Numbered from the stretch's first letter, positions 1 to 5,999 are shown. The stretch: DNA of 6,940 nt from Erysipelotrichaceae bacterium (GCA_017511325.1 JAFWKS010000019.1:1-6940), one strand, 5' to 3'. Made by a program: numbers and translations. The notes: a model not told the origin generated them from the letters alone.

Positions 1-639
1 GATGAAGAGTTCGCCAACTTCAGGATGATCGATACAGCCGGGATCAAAGAAAATGTCCTGTACAGATCTTCTTCACCGGTCAATCCAAAACTGAATCGTA
101 ATCTTGAAGCGGATGAAGCGATCAGAGACGCAGAAATAAAAACAGTCTTCAATATGGCTGATTACCAGAATGGCATCAAGCTTTATGAGGACTATGAAAA
201 CAGCTACTACAGCAGTTGCGAGGTCACAGCTTTAAACATGAGCACAAAGCTTGATTCCGAAGAATTTGGACATCGACTCGCTGAAAGCTATCGTTTTATG
301 ATCGCACATGAAGGACCATATCTGATACACTGCACTGAAGGAAAAGACCGCACCGGTTTTGCGTCTGCGATCATTGAGTGTCTGATGGGGGCAGAAGCAG
401 ATGAAGTAGTGAGCGACTATATGAAAACCTTCTATAACTACTACGGCGTCAAGCTTGGAAGTCTGGTTTATAACAATATTGCCGAAAGGAATATCAAGAA
501 AGATCTGGCGACTGCTTTTCATATCGAAACGATCTTTGCGGATGTCGATCTTTCGGTATGTGCAAAAGAATATCTTCTGGAGATCGGAATGAGCGAGGAG
601 GAGATTGATCTGTTTAAAAAGAGACTCAGCAAAGAATGA
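1..639 (+). CDS. Tyrosine-protein phosphatase (PF13350-like), 5' end outside window
   Basis: This is a cysteine-dependent protein phosphatase that probably hydrolyses phosphotyrosine (or another phosphate ester) in the cytoplasm. The signature loop HCTEGKDRTG is complete: in the part seen, counting from base 1, the nucleophile is about Cys111 and the phosphate-binding Arg about 117 (CX5R). Near the start, the NFRMIDTAGIKENVLYRSS stretch resembles the F-R-(x)-GG-(x)-LYRS segment that precedes this loop in the Y_phosphatase3 family. The frame is open back to base 1 and the conserved NFR residues lie before the first ATG (base 25), so that ATG is very unlikely to be the true start; the gene is 5'-truncated by the window edge. 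No signal peptide or membrane segment is visible in the part seen. The next gene starts 68 bases downstream on the same strand. The general class is certain; the substrate is unknown. Confidence 0.88.
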   Translation, partial: DEEFANFRMIDTAGIKENVLYRSSSPVNPKLNRNLEADEAIRDAEIKTVFNMADYQNGIKLYEDYENSYYSSCEVTALNMSTKLDSEEFGHRLAESYRFMIAHEGPYLIHCTEGKDRTGFASAIIECLMGAEADEVVSDYMKTFYNYYGVKLGSLVYNNIAERNIKKDLATAFHIETIFADVDLSVCAKEYLLEIGMSEEEIDLFKKRLSKE

Positions 640-707
640 TGAAGCCTATAGCAGCTAACATTTATATGTTCGATAATAAATAATAGAATAAAATCAGGAA
701 AGCAAAG

Positions 708-1682
708 ATGAGTAAACTTTATCTAGTGACCGGAGCCAGCGGGCATGTCGGTTCAACGCTTGTAAGAAAGCTGATAGAAAGAAATGAGAAGATCAGGGTC
801 TTTGTTTTGCCTCAGGAAAAAGACAGGATCCCTGAAGGCATAGAGATCGTAACGGGGGATATCACCGATAAAGAATCATTAAGGCCATTCTTCAATAAAG
901 AAGGTTATGACAGTGTATCTTTGATCCATGTCGCAGGACTGGTATCGCTAGCCTCCAACAGCGATACCCTTGTCTGGAAAGTCAACGCTGATGGCACTAG
1001 AAATGTTCTGGAGCTTTCGATGGAATATGGCGTAGACAGATTTGTCTATATAAGCAGTGTTGATGTCATACCGGAAAAGAGGTATCCGAAGCTGATGAGT
1101 GAAGTCGACCATTTTTCGATCGATGAGCGGGAAGGCGATTATGCAAAATCTAAGGCTGCGGCTTCTCAGCTGGTACTGGATTATGCGGATAAGGGATTGA
1201 ATGCAAGCATGGTCCAGCCATCAGCGATCATCGGTCCCGGCGATGATGCCAACAGCAATCATGCGATCAGGATGATCAGATTGCTGAATAAATGGCCAAT
1301 CCCGTTTTATACGGACGGAGCTTATGATTTTGTGGATGTCAGAGATGTGGCGGAAGGCATCCTGCTTTGTGAAGAAAAAGGAAAGAAACACGAGTGTTAT
1401 ATCCTTAGTGGTGAATACATGACGGTTGAAGAACTCGTCAGTTATATAAGAAGTCTGCACGGAAAGAAAAAGGCTCTGTTCAAAATACCGCTGGGTATCG
1501 TGAAAGCATTCGCGCCTTTGATCGAAAAGATCTGTTTAATGGCAGGAAACAGACACCCGGCAATAACGCCGTATTCCATTGATACTCTCGCTTCGGCATG
1601 TGCCTATACGCATCTTAAGGCGACTCAAGAGCTTGGATATGAACATCGCGATATAAAACAGACTATAAAGGATTCAATATAG
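708..1682 (+). CDS. NAD(P)-dependent epimerase/dehydratase, extended SDR family
   Basis: A 324-residue Rossmann-fold oxidoreductase of the extended short-chain dehydrogenase type, acting on a nucleotide sugar, flavonoid-like alcohol or other small carbonyl compound. The glycine-rich dinucleotide loop TGASGHVGS is at residues 8-16. An acidic GDITD segment is at 50-54, the HVAG strand at 74-77, a serine pair in YISSVDV at 114-120, and the catalytic YAKSK motif has Tyr145 and Lys149. PSAIIGPGD (171-179) and DFVDVRDVAEG (207-217) are typical of dihydroflavonol-reductase-like and UDP-sugar-epimerase-like members. The length is normal for the family. The start ATG is preceded by AGGAA with a 7-base spacer. 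The alpha/beta hydrolase follows after 17 bases, so the two are probably co-transcribed. Residues about 255-280 are rather hydrophobic, but no clear membrane helix is claimed. Substrate and cofactor preference cannot be read from the sequence. Confidence 0.92.
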   Translation: MSKLYLVTGASGHVGSTLVRKLIERNEKIRVFVLPQEKDRIPEGIEIVTGDITDKESLRPFFNKEGYDSVSLIHVAGLVSLASNSDTLVWKVNADGTRNVLELSMEYGVDRFVYISSVDVIPEKRYPKLMSEVDHFSIDEREGDYAKSKAAASQLVLDYADKGLNASMVQPSAIIGPGDDANSNHAIRMIRLLNKWPIPFYTDGAYDFVDVRDVAEGILLCEEKGKKHECYILSGEYMTVEELVSYIRSLHGKKKALFKIPLGIVKAFAPLIEKICLMAGNRHPAITPYSIDTLASACAYTHLKATQELGYEHRDIKQTIKDSI

Positions 1683-1699
1683 AAAAAGGGGAACTGAAT

Positions 1700-2362
1700 A
1701 TGTTTATAAAAATCAACGATCTGAATATCAACTATGAAGAAAAGGGATCAGGACGTCCGCTGATCATGGTTCACGGAAACGGTGAAGATCTCAGTATTTT
1801 CAATGAAGCCAGCGAAGTGCTTAAAGATCATTTCAAGGTATATCTGATCGATTCGCGTGATCACGGCAAGTCAGATAAGACCAAAGATATCAAATATGAA
1901 CTGATGGCTGATGATGTAAAGGAATTCATTAAACAGAAGGATCTTGATGATGTCGTATTCTATGGCTTTTCTGATGGCGGCATCATCGGCTTGCTTCTTT
2001 GTCAGAATTGTGATCGTGTGTCCAGGTTGATCATAAGTGGGGCCAATATCACCCCAAACGGCGTGAAAGCCAATTTCAGATTTTTGATAAAAGTCCTGTA
2101 TTTCTTCACCAGAGACAAGAAGATGGAACTGATGCTGAAGGAACCTCATATCAGTAAGGAAGACCTTAGTAAGATCAAGGTCAAGACCACGGTGATCGCG
2201 GGAGAGAAAGATCTGATCTATGAGGAAGAAACAAAGACGATTGCCGATAATATCGAAAATGCCAAACTGCTTATCCTTCCTAAAGAGGGACATGGAAGCT
2301 ATATCGTTCATAAGACGAAGATAGCCGATATCATCATCGACGAAGTGAACTCAGACAATTAA
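1700..2362 (+). CDS. Alpha/beta-fold hydrolase
   Basis: A 220-residue cytoplasmic serine hydrolase of the alpha/beta-fold family. The full catalytic set is visible: the oxyanion-hole HGNG at 25-28, the nucleophile elbow GFSDGG with Ser91, the acid in GEKDLI (Asp171), and the catalytic His in EGHGSY (His198). The DSRDHGKSD block at 51-59 is the usual strand-4 segment of the family. The protein is short (members are often 250-300 residues), because the cap region between about residues 117 and 155 is small. The start ATG has a strong AAGGGGA ribosome binding site with a 7-base gap. It begins 17 bases after the epimerase stop, so an operon is likely and the two enzymes may act on related metabolites. 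The substrate (ester, lactone, thioester or peptide) cannot be told. Confidence 0.9.
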   Translation: MFIKINDLNINYEEKGSGRPLIMVHGNGEDLSIFNEASEVLKDHFKVYLIDSRDHGKSDKTKDIKYELMADDVKEFIKQKDLDDVVFYGFSDGGIIGLLLCQNCDRVSRLIISGANITPNGVKANFRFLIKVLYFFTRDKKMELMLKEPHISKEDLSKIKVKTTVIAGEKDLIYEEETKTIADNIENAKLLILPKEGHGSYIVHKTKIADIIIDEVNSDN

Positions 2363-2396
2363 GAAGATTTAAATAAAACTTGATCCAGAAACAATC

Positions 2397-2440
2397 TTGC
2401 TTTTTGATGATTATCTTTCATGAATAAAAGATACAAGCAA
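2397..2440. repeat. Two-tier imperfect inverted repeat downstream of the hydrolase gene
   Basis: An outer stem TTGCTT (2397-2402) can pair with AAGCAA (2435-2440), and an inner stem TATCTTT (2412-2418) with AAAGATA (2427-2433), around an 8-base loop. The left side carries a 9-base internal loop and the right a single base. It lies 34 bases after the hydrolase stop, so it may fold in the 3' end of that mRNA. It is AT-rich and has no U-tract after it, so it does not look like a terminator by itself. Confidence 0.35.
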
Positions 2441-2470
2441 TAGTAGCTATATACCACAATCAACGATAAT

Positions 2471-2498
2471 AATCCTCACCTATCAACAGGTGAGGATT
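2471..2498. terminator. Perfect 11-bp hairpin between convergent genes, possible terminator
   Basis: AATCCTCACCT (2471-2481) is exactly complementary to AGGTGAGGATT (2488-2498) around the 6-base loop ATCAAC. It is the strongest hairpin in the gap between the + strand hydrolase and the - strand PstS-like gene, and its position fits a transcription end for the hydrolase transcript. On neither strand is it followed by a proper T-run (TTAAAACTG on +, ATTATCGTTG on -). It may therefore be a weak bidirectional terminator, an mRNA-stabilising 3' structure, or a hairpin with another role. Confidence 0.5.
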
Positions 2499-2512
2499 TA
2501 AAACTGCCTATG

Positions 2513-2521
2513 TGTTATAAT
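2513..2521 (+). promoter_or_regulatory. Possible extended -10 promoter element
   Basis: TGTTATAAT is a perfect match to the extended -10 form TGnTATAAT. No recognisable -35 hexamer sits 16-18 bases upstream; that stretch is part of the 11-bp hairpin. A transcript from here would begin near 2528 and run towards, and antisense to, the end of the PstS-like gene, over the hairpin at 2558-2580. There is no ORF for it to serve, so this is either chance in AT-rich DNA or the start of a short RNA. Confidence 0.25.
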
Positions 2522-2540
2522 TCATATTTTGATTTACAGA

Positions 2541-2580
2541 CCAAAAAGAAAAGAAAAATCAGACTGCTGAATGGACTGAT
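2541..2580 (-). terminator. Probable rho-independent terminator of the PstS-like gene
   Basis: Read on the minus strand, ATCAG (2580-2576) pairs with CTGAT (2562-2558) around a 13-base loop. The second arm runs into TTTTCTTTTCTTTTT (2557-2543), a long U-rich tail. The place is right, about 40 bases after the minus-strand stop codon. The stem is short and the loop large, so this is a weaker hairpin than usual; the U-rich tail is the better part of the evidence. Confidence 0.45.
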
Positions 2581-2620
2581 CTTTTGTTTCTGAGTTATAT
2601 GTTAAATAAATAAAGCGGTT

Positions 2621-3715
2621 CTAGTTAAGTCCGCCGTATCCGGTTTTTCTGATTATCTCCTGGCCGTCATCTGATAGCATGAATTCAATGACTTTATCGA
2701 CATTTTCCTTTTCGTTTCCAGCTATTTTTGAAACCACCAGATCAGCTAACAAAGGATAAGTGCCGTTTTCGATAATTTCCACACTCGGATATACGCCGTC
2801 TATGGAAAGGATCTTCACGCCCTGTTCCTGATTTAGACCTTCCAGAAAATATCTGAATGAATAACCGATCGCTCCGTTCTCGTTGTGATACTGCTTGACC
2901 TTTTTGATTACACCGGACATGGCATCGATCCTTTCCACAGTATCAGCTTCTTTGAGCGGTACATCTTTCATGAAGTAGTGCATCATGACCTGTGAACCTG
3001 AGTCTTCAGGTCTTTGGAAAGCAACGATCTTCTTGTTTTGTCCTCCAAGATCTTTCCAGTTGCTGATCTCACCGGAATAGATCTTTCTTATATCATCGCA
3101 ACTTAGATTATCGAGCGGATTATCTTCCGGCACAAAGAATACAAAAGCTTCTTTCCCAATTGGTACAGAAATGATTTCCTTCTTTTCTTCTCTGGCGTAT
3201 TCCAGCTGATCCTTTGAGGGTCTGGCTCCGAAAAACAGATCGACCTTGCCATCGATCAGACGGTAATAGCCGTGTTTGGAATTGGTGAAAGTCACGATCT
3301 TGCCGTTGCACTTATAGTGTTCCACATCCTCCTCGCTCCAGTTGCTGGTCTTGTTTTCAACTTCTTCATGGATCTTCTTTTCGATCTTATCGATGTCTTT
3401 ATATATCGTTCTGGCGACAGCGCTGTAGATCGGATAACACGCTTCTGCGCCGTCAAGTATTGGCATCTTGTCTTCCTGCTCGATGATGAAGGAAGGCTCA
3501 TGGTCAAGCTTTACAAGCTTATCGCCGTCATAGACGTGATAACCGGTAAAATCACTTGAAGAATAGCCGTGCATATAGGCAAAGCCGTGTCCTGAATACT
3601 TCTGAAATTCTTTTTCTTTCAGATAGAACACCAGAAAAATGATCCCGATAATAATTGAGAATGCCGCAACCGCAGATACTAATGTGATCAATATCGTTTT
3701 AAGTATTTTTTTCAT
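2621..3715 (-). CDS. Membrane-anchored PstS-like (phosphate-binding-type) periplasmic-binding-fold protein
   Basis: A 364-residue extracytoplasmic solute-binding protein resembling the phosphate ABC transporter component PstS. Residues about 8-31 form one strong hydrophobic helix after MKK. There is no lipobox cysteine, so the protein is probably held by an uncleaved N-terminal anchor, with the binding domain outside. PstS-like landmarks occur in order: PILDGAEACYP (85-95), FGARPS (162-167), PIGKEAFVFFV (185-195), DDIRKIYSGEISNWKDLGG (207-225), RPEDSGSQ (235-242, where PstS proteins contact phosphate through an S-G-(S/T) loop), GAIGYSF (281-287) and a C-terminal SDDGQEIIRKTGYGGL block (348-363). 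The gene stands alone: no pstC, pstA, pstB or phoU is adjacent. The ATG lacks a clear Shine-Dalgarno sequence (AAACAG before it). It could be a sensor or scavenging protein rather than a transporter part; phosphate as ligand is inferred from family resemblance only. Confidence 0.85.
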   Translation of the reverse strand: MKKILKTILITLVSAVAAFSIIIGIIFLVFYLKEKEFQKYSGHGFAYMHGYSSSDFTGYHVYDGDKLVKLDHEPSFIIEQEDKMPILDGAEACYPIYSAVARTIYKDIDKIEKKIHEEVENKTSNWSEEDVEHYKCNGKIVTFTNSKHGYYRLIDGKVDLFFGARPSKDQLEYAREEKKEIISVPIGKEAFVFFVPEDNPLDNLSCDDIRKIYSGEISNWKDLGGQNKKIVAFQRPEDSGSQVMMHYFMKDVPLKEADTVERIDAMSGVIKKVKQYHNENGAIGYSFRYFLEGLNQEQGVKILSIDGVYPSVEIIENGTYPLLADLVVSKIAGNEKENVDKVIEFMLSDDGQEIIRKTGYGGLN

Positions 3716-3823
3716 TCTGTTTACGATTAAATTGTACAGTAATTTTTCATGAAGCGTTTTGAGAGGGAAGTACCTAAAAGAAAATCCGGATGAATCATAA
3801 GATATGACAGAATGGTATTTCTG

Positions 3824-3829
3824 TATAAT
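3824..3829 (+). promoter_or_regulatory. Candidate -10 box upstream of the membrane protein gene
   Basis: TATAAT in the divergent intergenic region (3716-3949) is a perfect -10 hexamer. The best -35-like sequence, ATGACA at 3804-3809, is only 14 bases away, which is shorter than normal. Transcription from it would start near 3836, leaving about 40 bases before the ATG at 3875 and about 115 before the TTG at 3950. The shorter leader fits the upstream ATG better. Nothing else clear was seen in this intergenic stretch. Confidence 0.35.
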
Positions 3830-3874
3830 TATAGGTAGTAAATTGTATTTCAGGTTTAAAACTGTATTAATAAA

Positions 3875-3949
3875 ATGAAAAAAGGTCTCAGGTCAAAAGT
3901 GCTGTCCATAACTGAATGGATAAACAATAATCCCGAATCGTTTTCATAA
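3875..3949 (+). other. In-frame upstream extension ending in TAA directly before the TTG start (likely original N-terminus)
   Basis: ATG at 3875 opens a 24-codon frame, MKKGLRSKVLSITEW followed by INNNPESFS, that ends with TAA at 3947-3949. The next codon, in the same frame, is the TTG where the downstream membrane protein would have to begin. The peptide is basic, then amphipathic, and reads naturally into the following LKRIAVLLWNLLYALFNG, as one cytoplasmic N-terminus before a first membrane helix. The simplest reading is a single gene interrupted by a nonsense codon at codon 25. Alternatives are a short leader peptide with translational coupling, or chance. The ribosome binding site before ATG 3875 is also poor (AGG is about 20 bases upstream), which weakens the case. 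Confidence 0.5.
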
Positions 3950-4498
3950 TTGAAGAGGATCGCAGTACTGCTGTGGAATCTTCTTTATGCTTTGTTTAAC
4001 GGAATAATCGGTCTGAAATATCATAATTACTGGTTTATCTCCATGGGCGCCTGGTATATGATCCTCTATCTGCTGAGACTCCTTGTCTTGACTGATGGCA
4101 AAGCGTTCAAAAACAGAAGAAGAGCGGCAGGATTTGGGATCTGTCAGCTGGCTGTCGTGCTGGCGGGCATTATCTGCATGGGGATCGTTGAGCGCCGCAA
4201 TCCTGTCAGGAATGAGATTATCATGATCGCCATGGCACTCTATACCTTTGTGACCATGACATTTGCGATAATCAATACTATTAAGGCAGGTAAGAAAAAA
4301 GATGAACTACTGGAGATCGAGAAAAATGTCTCGCTGGTCAGTGCCATCGGTTCAATGCTGTCACTGGAAAGAGGCATGCTGGGGACCTTTGGTGACGCAT
4401 CAGACAAACTCACTCTGATCTTAGAAGCAACAAGCGGTGCGGCAGCCTTTATCGTAGTAATGCTTATCGGAATATCTTTGATCAGAAGAAAAGCATAG
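3950..4498 (+). CDS. Polytopic membrane protein of unknown function, possibly N-terminally interrupted
   Basis: This 182-residue product has about five hydrophobic segments, near residues 4-22, 26-47, 60-80, 88-111 and 157-178, plus a weaker one around 126-140. Basic loops (KNRRR at 54-58, KAGKKK at 112-117, RRK at the end) suggest the inside faces. The block LLWNLLYALFNGIIG with HNYWFISMGAWYMI resembles uncharacterised membrane proteins that are common in gut Bacillota; this is an impression from memory, not a search. I recognise no catalytic motif. The start is a TTG that follows an in-frame TAA with no Shine-Dalgarno sequence before it; the next in-frame ATG (4043) falls in the second helix and would break the fold. 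The gene may therefore be a recently damaged longer gene starting at 3875. Base composition is fairly GC-rich here (37 of 60 bases in 4141-4200). Confidence 0.65.
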   Translation: MKRIAVLLWNLLYALFNGIIGLKYHNYWFISMGAWYMILYLLRLLVLTDGKAFKNRRRAAGFGICQLAVVLAGIICMGIVERRNPVRNEIIMIAMALYTFVTMTFAIINTIKAGKKKDELLEIEKNVSLVSAIGSMLSLERGMLGTFGDASDKLTLILEATSGAAAFIVVMLIGISLIRRKA

Positions 4499-4590
4499 AA
4501 ATGAAAGAAAACAATTTGTGTTCATACAAGAAACAGCTGCCTTTCATATATTAATGACTAGTTAATACATCTTGTAATAAGTGAAATAAA

Positions 4591-4622
4591 AAAGACTTCA
4601 GTGAAACGCTGTTGAAGTCTTT
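4591..4622 (-). terminator. Intrinsic terminator of the lipocalin-like gene, usable in both directions
   Basis: AAAGACTTCA (4591-4600) is complementary to TGAAGTCTTT (4613-4622), and the centre can extend the stem through AGTG/CGCT around an AAA loop. On the minus strand the hairpin runs into a TTTTTTATTT tail (revcomp of bases about 4584-4593), a classic intrinsic terminator 22 bases after the stop of the minus-strand gene. On the plus strand it is followed by TTTGCTT, so it may also end the membrane protein transcript 93 bases after its stop. Confidence 0.75.
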
Positions 4623-4643
4623 GCTTAAAAATAAATTGTTTAT

Positions 4644-4937
4644 TTAGTTTTCCTTTTTATAGCCGATAGAAACACCAAGGAATTTCAAATATAGAACATC
4701 ATCGATATATTTTAATTTAAAATCATGTTTTCCATCTAAGAATACGCCATAATCGGTCTCTTTCCAGATAAATGCTTTTCTGTCGTCTTCAGCTTCATCT
4801 GGAGAAGACATTATGGCAGTTCCATCGGGTTTTATATCTAATCTGCTTTCTGTTTTAAAATCACCTTTATTTCCAAGAAATTCAATAGAAACCGGTTTCC
4901 ATGTGCCAACAAATTTACTGTTCGTTAAATCTGACAT
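4644..4937 (-). CDS. Small lipocalin-like protein
   Basis: A 97-residue soluble protein with a pattern like short bacterial lipocalin-like domains. It opens with a FVGTWKPVSIEF strand (Gly11-x-Trp13, the usual G-x-W of the first lipocalin strand). Alternating beta strands follow: RLDIKPDGTAIM (32-43), AFIWKETDYGVFLDG (55-69), FKLKYIDDVLYLKF (73-86), and a last strand ending IGYKK. It has no signal peptide or cysteine, so it is predicted to be cytoplasmic. The start is secure: ATG preceded by TGGAGG with a 7-base spacer. The gene is monocistronic, with its own terminator, and diverges from the protease operon with 234 bases between the starts. Fold assignment is by strand pattern and is moderate; the ligand and role are unknown. 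Base composition is more AT-rich than the genes to the left. Confidence 0.75.
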   Translation of the reverse strand: MSDLTNSKFVGTWKPVSIEFLGNKGDFKTESRLDIKPDGTAIMSSPDEAEDDRKAFIWKETDYGVFLDGKHDFKLKYIDDVLYLKFLGVSIGYKKEN

Positions 4938-4990
4938 ATATTATCCTCCATCTATTTGATCAATTTTATTTTAACACTTCTATCATGAAG

Positions 4991-5002
4991 CAAAACGTTT
5001 TG
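4991..5002. promoter_or_regulatory. Perfect 12-base palindrome, candidate operator
   Basis: CAAAACGTTTTG is identical to its reverse complement and sits in the divergent region, 54 bases upstream of the lipocalin-like start and about 170 upstream of the protease operon start. A central-CG palindrome flanked by A and T runs is the form of many LacI-family operators (MalR-type sites contain AAACGTTT). It lies close to where a -35 element for the minus-strand gene would be expected. It is not a good CcpA cre site, because the outer TG/CA positions do not fit. No copy was noticed elsewhere in the window. Confidence 0.35.
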
Positions 5003-5060
5003 TAACAAGCATATCTTTCAAGGCTGGATTCATATTCTGCTATATTTTCATGTTATCTCG

Positions 5061-5066
5061 TATACT
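5061..5066 (+). promoter_or_regulatory. Candidate -10 box of the protease operon
   Basis: TATACT is one mismatch from TATAAT. The best -35 candidate, CTGCTA at 5037-5042 with an 18-base spacer, is poor. Transcription would begin near 5073 and give a leader of about 100 bases before the ATG at 5172. It is chosen because it lies just upstream of the structured leader. Confidence 0.3.
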
Positions 5067-5085
5067 ATATAGGTAGAGAATGATA

Positions 5086-5165
5086 CAGATCGCTGGGATG
5101 CAAAGCAATAGCGATTACTGATTTGATCATTCAGATCTGGATCACTTCGGGCTTTAATATTGGAG
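5086..5165 (+). promoter_or_regulatory. Structured 5' leader of the protease operon
   Basis: Two hairpins can form before the first gene. ATCGCT (5089-5094) pairs with AGCGAT (5110-5115). TGATC (5124-5128) pairs with GATCA (5140-5144), enclosing the palindrome CAGATCTG (5132-5139). The first loop contains GGGATGCAAAGC (5095-5106), which resembles the GGGACGCAAAGC core of type I cyclic-di-GMP riboswitches (GEMM). The GGCAAACC half of that motif and its first hairpin are not seen, so this is not called a riboswitch. The leader ends at the ribosome binding site TTGGAG (5160-5165). Confidence 0.35.
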
Positions 5166-5171
5166 TATATT

Positions 5172-5999
5172 ATGCTTAAAAAGATTGTAGGGTATTTAAA
5201 AAAACATCCAATTGCTGCAGCTGCATTAACTGTTATTTTCGGAACTGTATGTGTTTACACGGTACCTGTAGAAAATAATTTTCACAGATTTCTTGTCAGG
5301 GCTATGCTTTGCGGTTTTGTGAGCTTTGTTCTATACCAGATTTCTGGTGAAAAAACTTTTGAATCATCATACAAAAACACAGGATATGTTATTAAATGTT
5401 TTTCCGCGCTTTTGATCATATCTTTAATTCAAGGAGTACTGCTGTTATTGGGCAATATCCAAAGCAACACTATGGTCGATAACCCGATAATAGGATTGGT
5501 TAATACTTTCATATTCTATATATCTGTGGGCCTATTCGAAGAACTGCTGTTCAGAGCTGTTATCAATGATGCGATCTTATATGAATTAAGAGATAAGAAA
5601 AATGTATTTATTATAATAGCTTTAGTATCATCTGTTGCTTTTGGCGCAATCCATACAATCGATGTAGATGTCACATCCATAACAGCCTGGGCTTTGGCAA
5701 TAGGCAAAACATCAGAAACAGCGGTTTTTGGTTTTGCTTTACTGATCCTGTATTGGAAGACAAGAAATGTATGGGCATGTGGCATAGTTCATGGATTATA
5801 TGATTTCTTAACTGCCTTCTCTACAGGTATATTTCAATCAGCAGAAGAGATTACGTCTTATGTTGCCGTAAGTGATAATTCATCTTATTCATTAATCATG
5901 TACGGCATTAGAACCGTAATTGGTCTAATAATTGTTTTTATCATTTGGAAGAAGATTGGAAAGAAAATTGATTTTGAAAAGATGAGAAAAGAATGGTAA
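5172..5999 (+). CDS. CPBP family intramembrane metalloprotease
   Basis: A 275-residue polytopic membrane protein of the CAAX protease/bacteriocin-processing (CPBP, Abi/Rce1-like) family. These enzymes cut substrates within or near the membrane, and in several Bacillota they are linked to bacteriocin immunity or peptide maturation. The family's motifs are all present: the E-E-x-x-x-R motif in FEELLFR (Glu123, Glu124, Arg128), F-x-x-x-H in FGAIH (Phe157, His161), and a third motif in IVHGLYDF (His207, Asp211). About seven hydrophobic segments span the chain, and the tail is basic. The ATG at 5172 is preferred because TTGGAG six bases upstream is its ribosome binding site; a TTG start at 5160 would place the start codon inside that site. 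A PrsW-type protease follows after 50 bases. The coding sequence is AT-rich (13 G/C of 60 in 5581-5640). The substrate is unknown. Confidence 0.9.
   Translation: MLKKIVGYLKKHPIAAAALTVIFGTVCVYTVPVENNFHRFLVRAMLCGFVSFVLYQISGEKTFESSYKNTGYVIKCFSALLIISLIQGVLLLLGNIQSNTMVDNPIIGLVNTFIFYISVGLFEELLFRAVINDAILYELRDKKNVFIIIALVSSVAFGAIHTIDVDVTSITAWALAIGKTSETAVFGFALLILYWKTRNVWACGIVHGLYDFLTAFSTGIFQSAEEITSYVAVSDNSSYSLIMYGIRTVIGLIIVFIIWKKIGKKIDFEKMRKEW

Noticed and set aside
25..27. ATG at base 25 as start of the tyrosine phosphatase.
   Set aside because: The frame is open to base 1, and the conserved N-F-R residues of the family lie upstream of this ATG with no ribosome binding site before it; the gene begins outside the window.
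657..670. AACAT-TTAT-ATGTT inverted repeat between phosphatase and epimerase genes.
   Set aside because: The stem has only 5 AT-rich pairs and no T-run follows, so it is too weak to call a terminator or operator.
1871..2311. Long minus-strand open frame of 146 codons opposite the alpha/beta hydrolase.
   Set aside because: It lies wholly within a gene with a complete catalytic triad; the composition is that of a shadow frame. Similar antisense frames at 232-522, 1221-1460, 3272-3559, 5516-5785 and 6115-6435 were rejected for the same reason.
3748..3750. Minus-strand ATG upstream of the PstS-like gene as an alternative start or leader peptide.
   Set aside because: It is out of frame with the gene and stops after seven codons, with no ribosome binding site.
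4985..5008. Catabolite-control (CcpA cre) site around the palindrome.
   Set aside because: The central CG fits, but the outer TG and CA positions of the cre consensus do not.
5160..5162. TTG as the start of the CPBP protease gene.
   Set aside because: It is part of the TTGGAG ribosome binding site for the ATG at 5172 and has no site of its own.
5041..5171. tRNA, T-box or other classic RNA element in the protease leader.
   Set aside because: No cloverleaf, no T-box GGTGG-type sequence and no terminator/antiterminator pair with a T-run could be found; only the partial GEMM-like core was worth noting.
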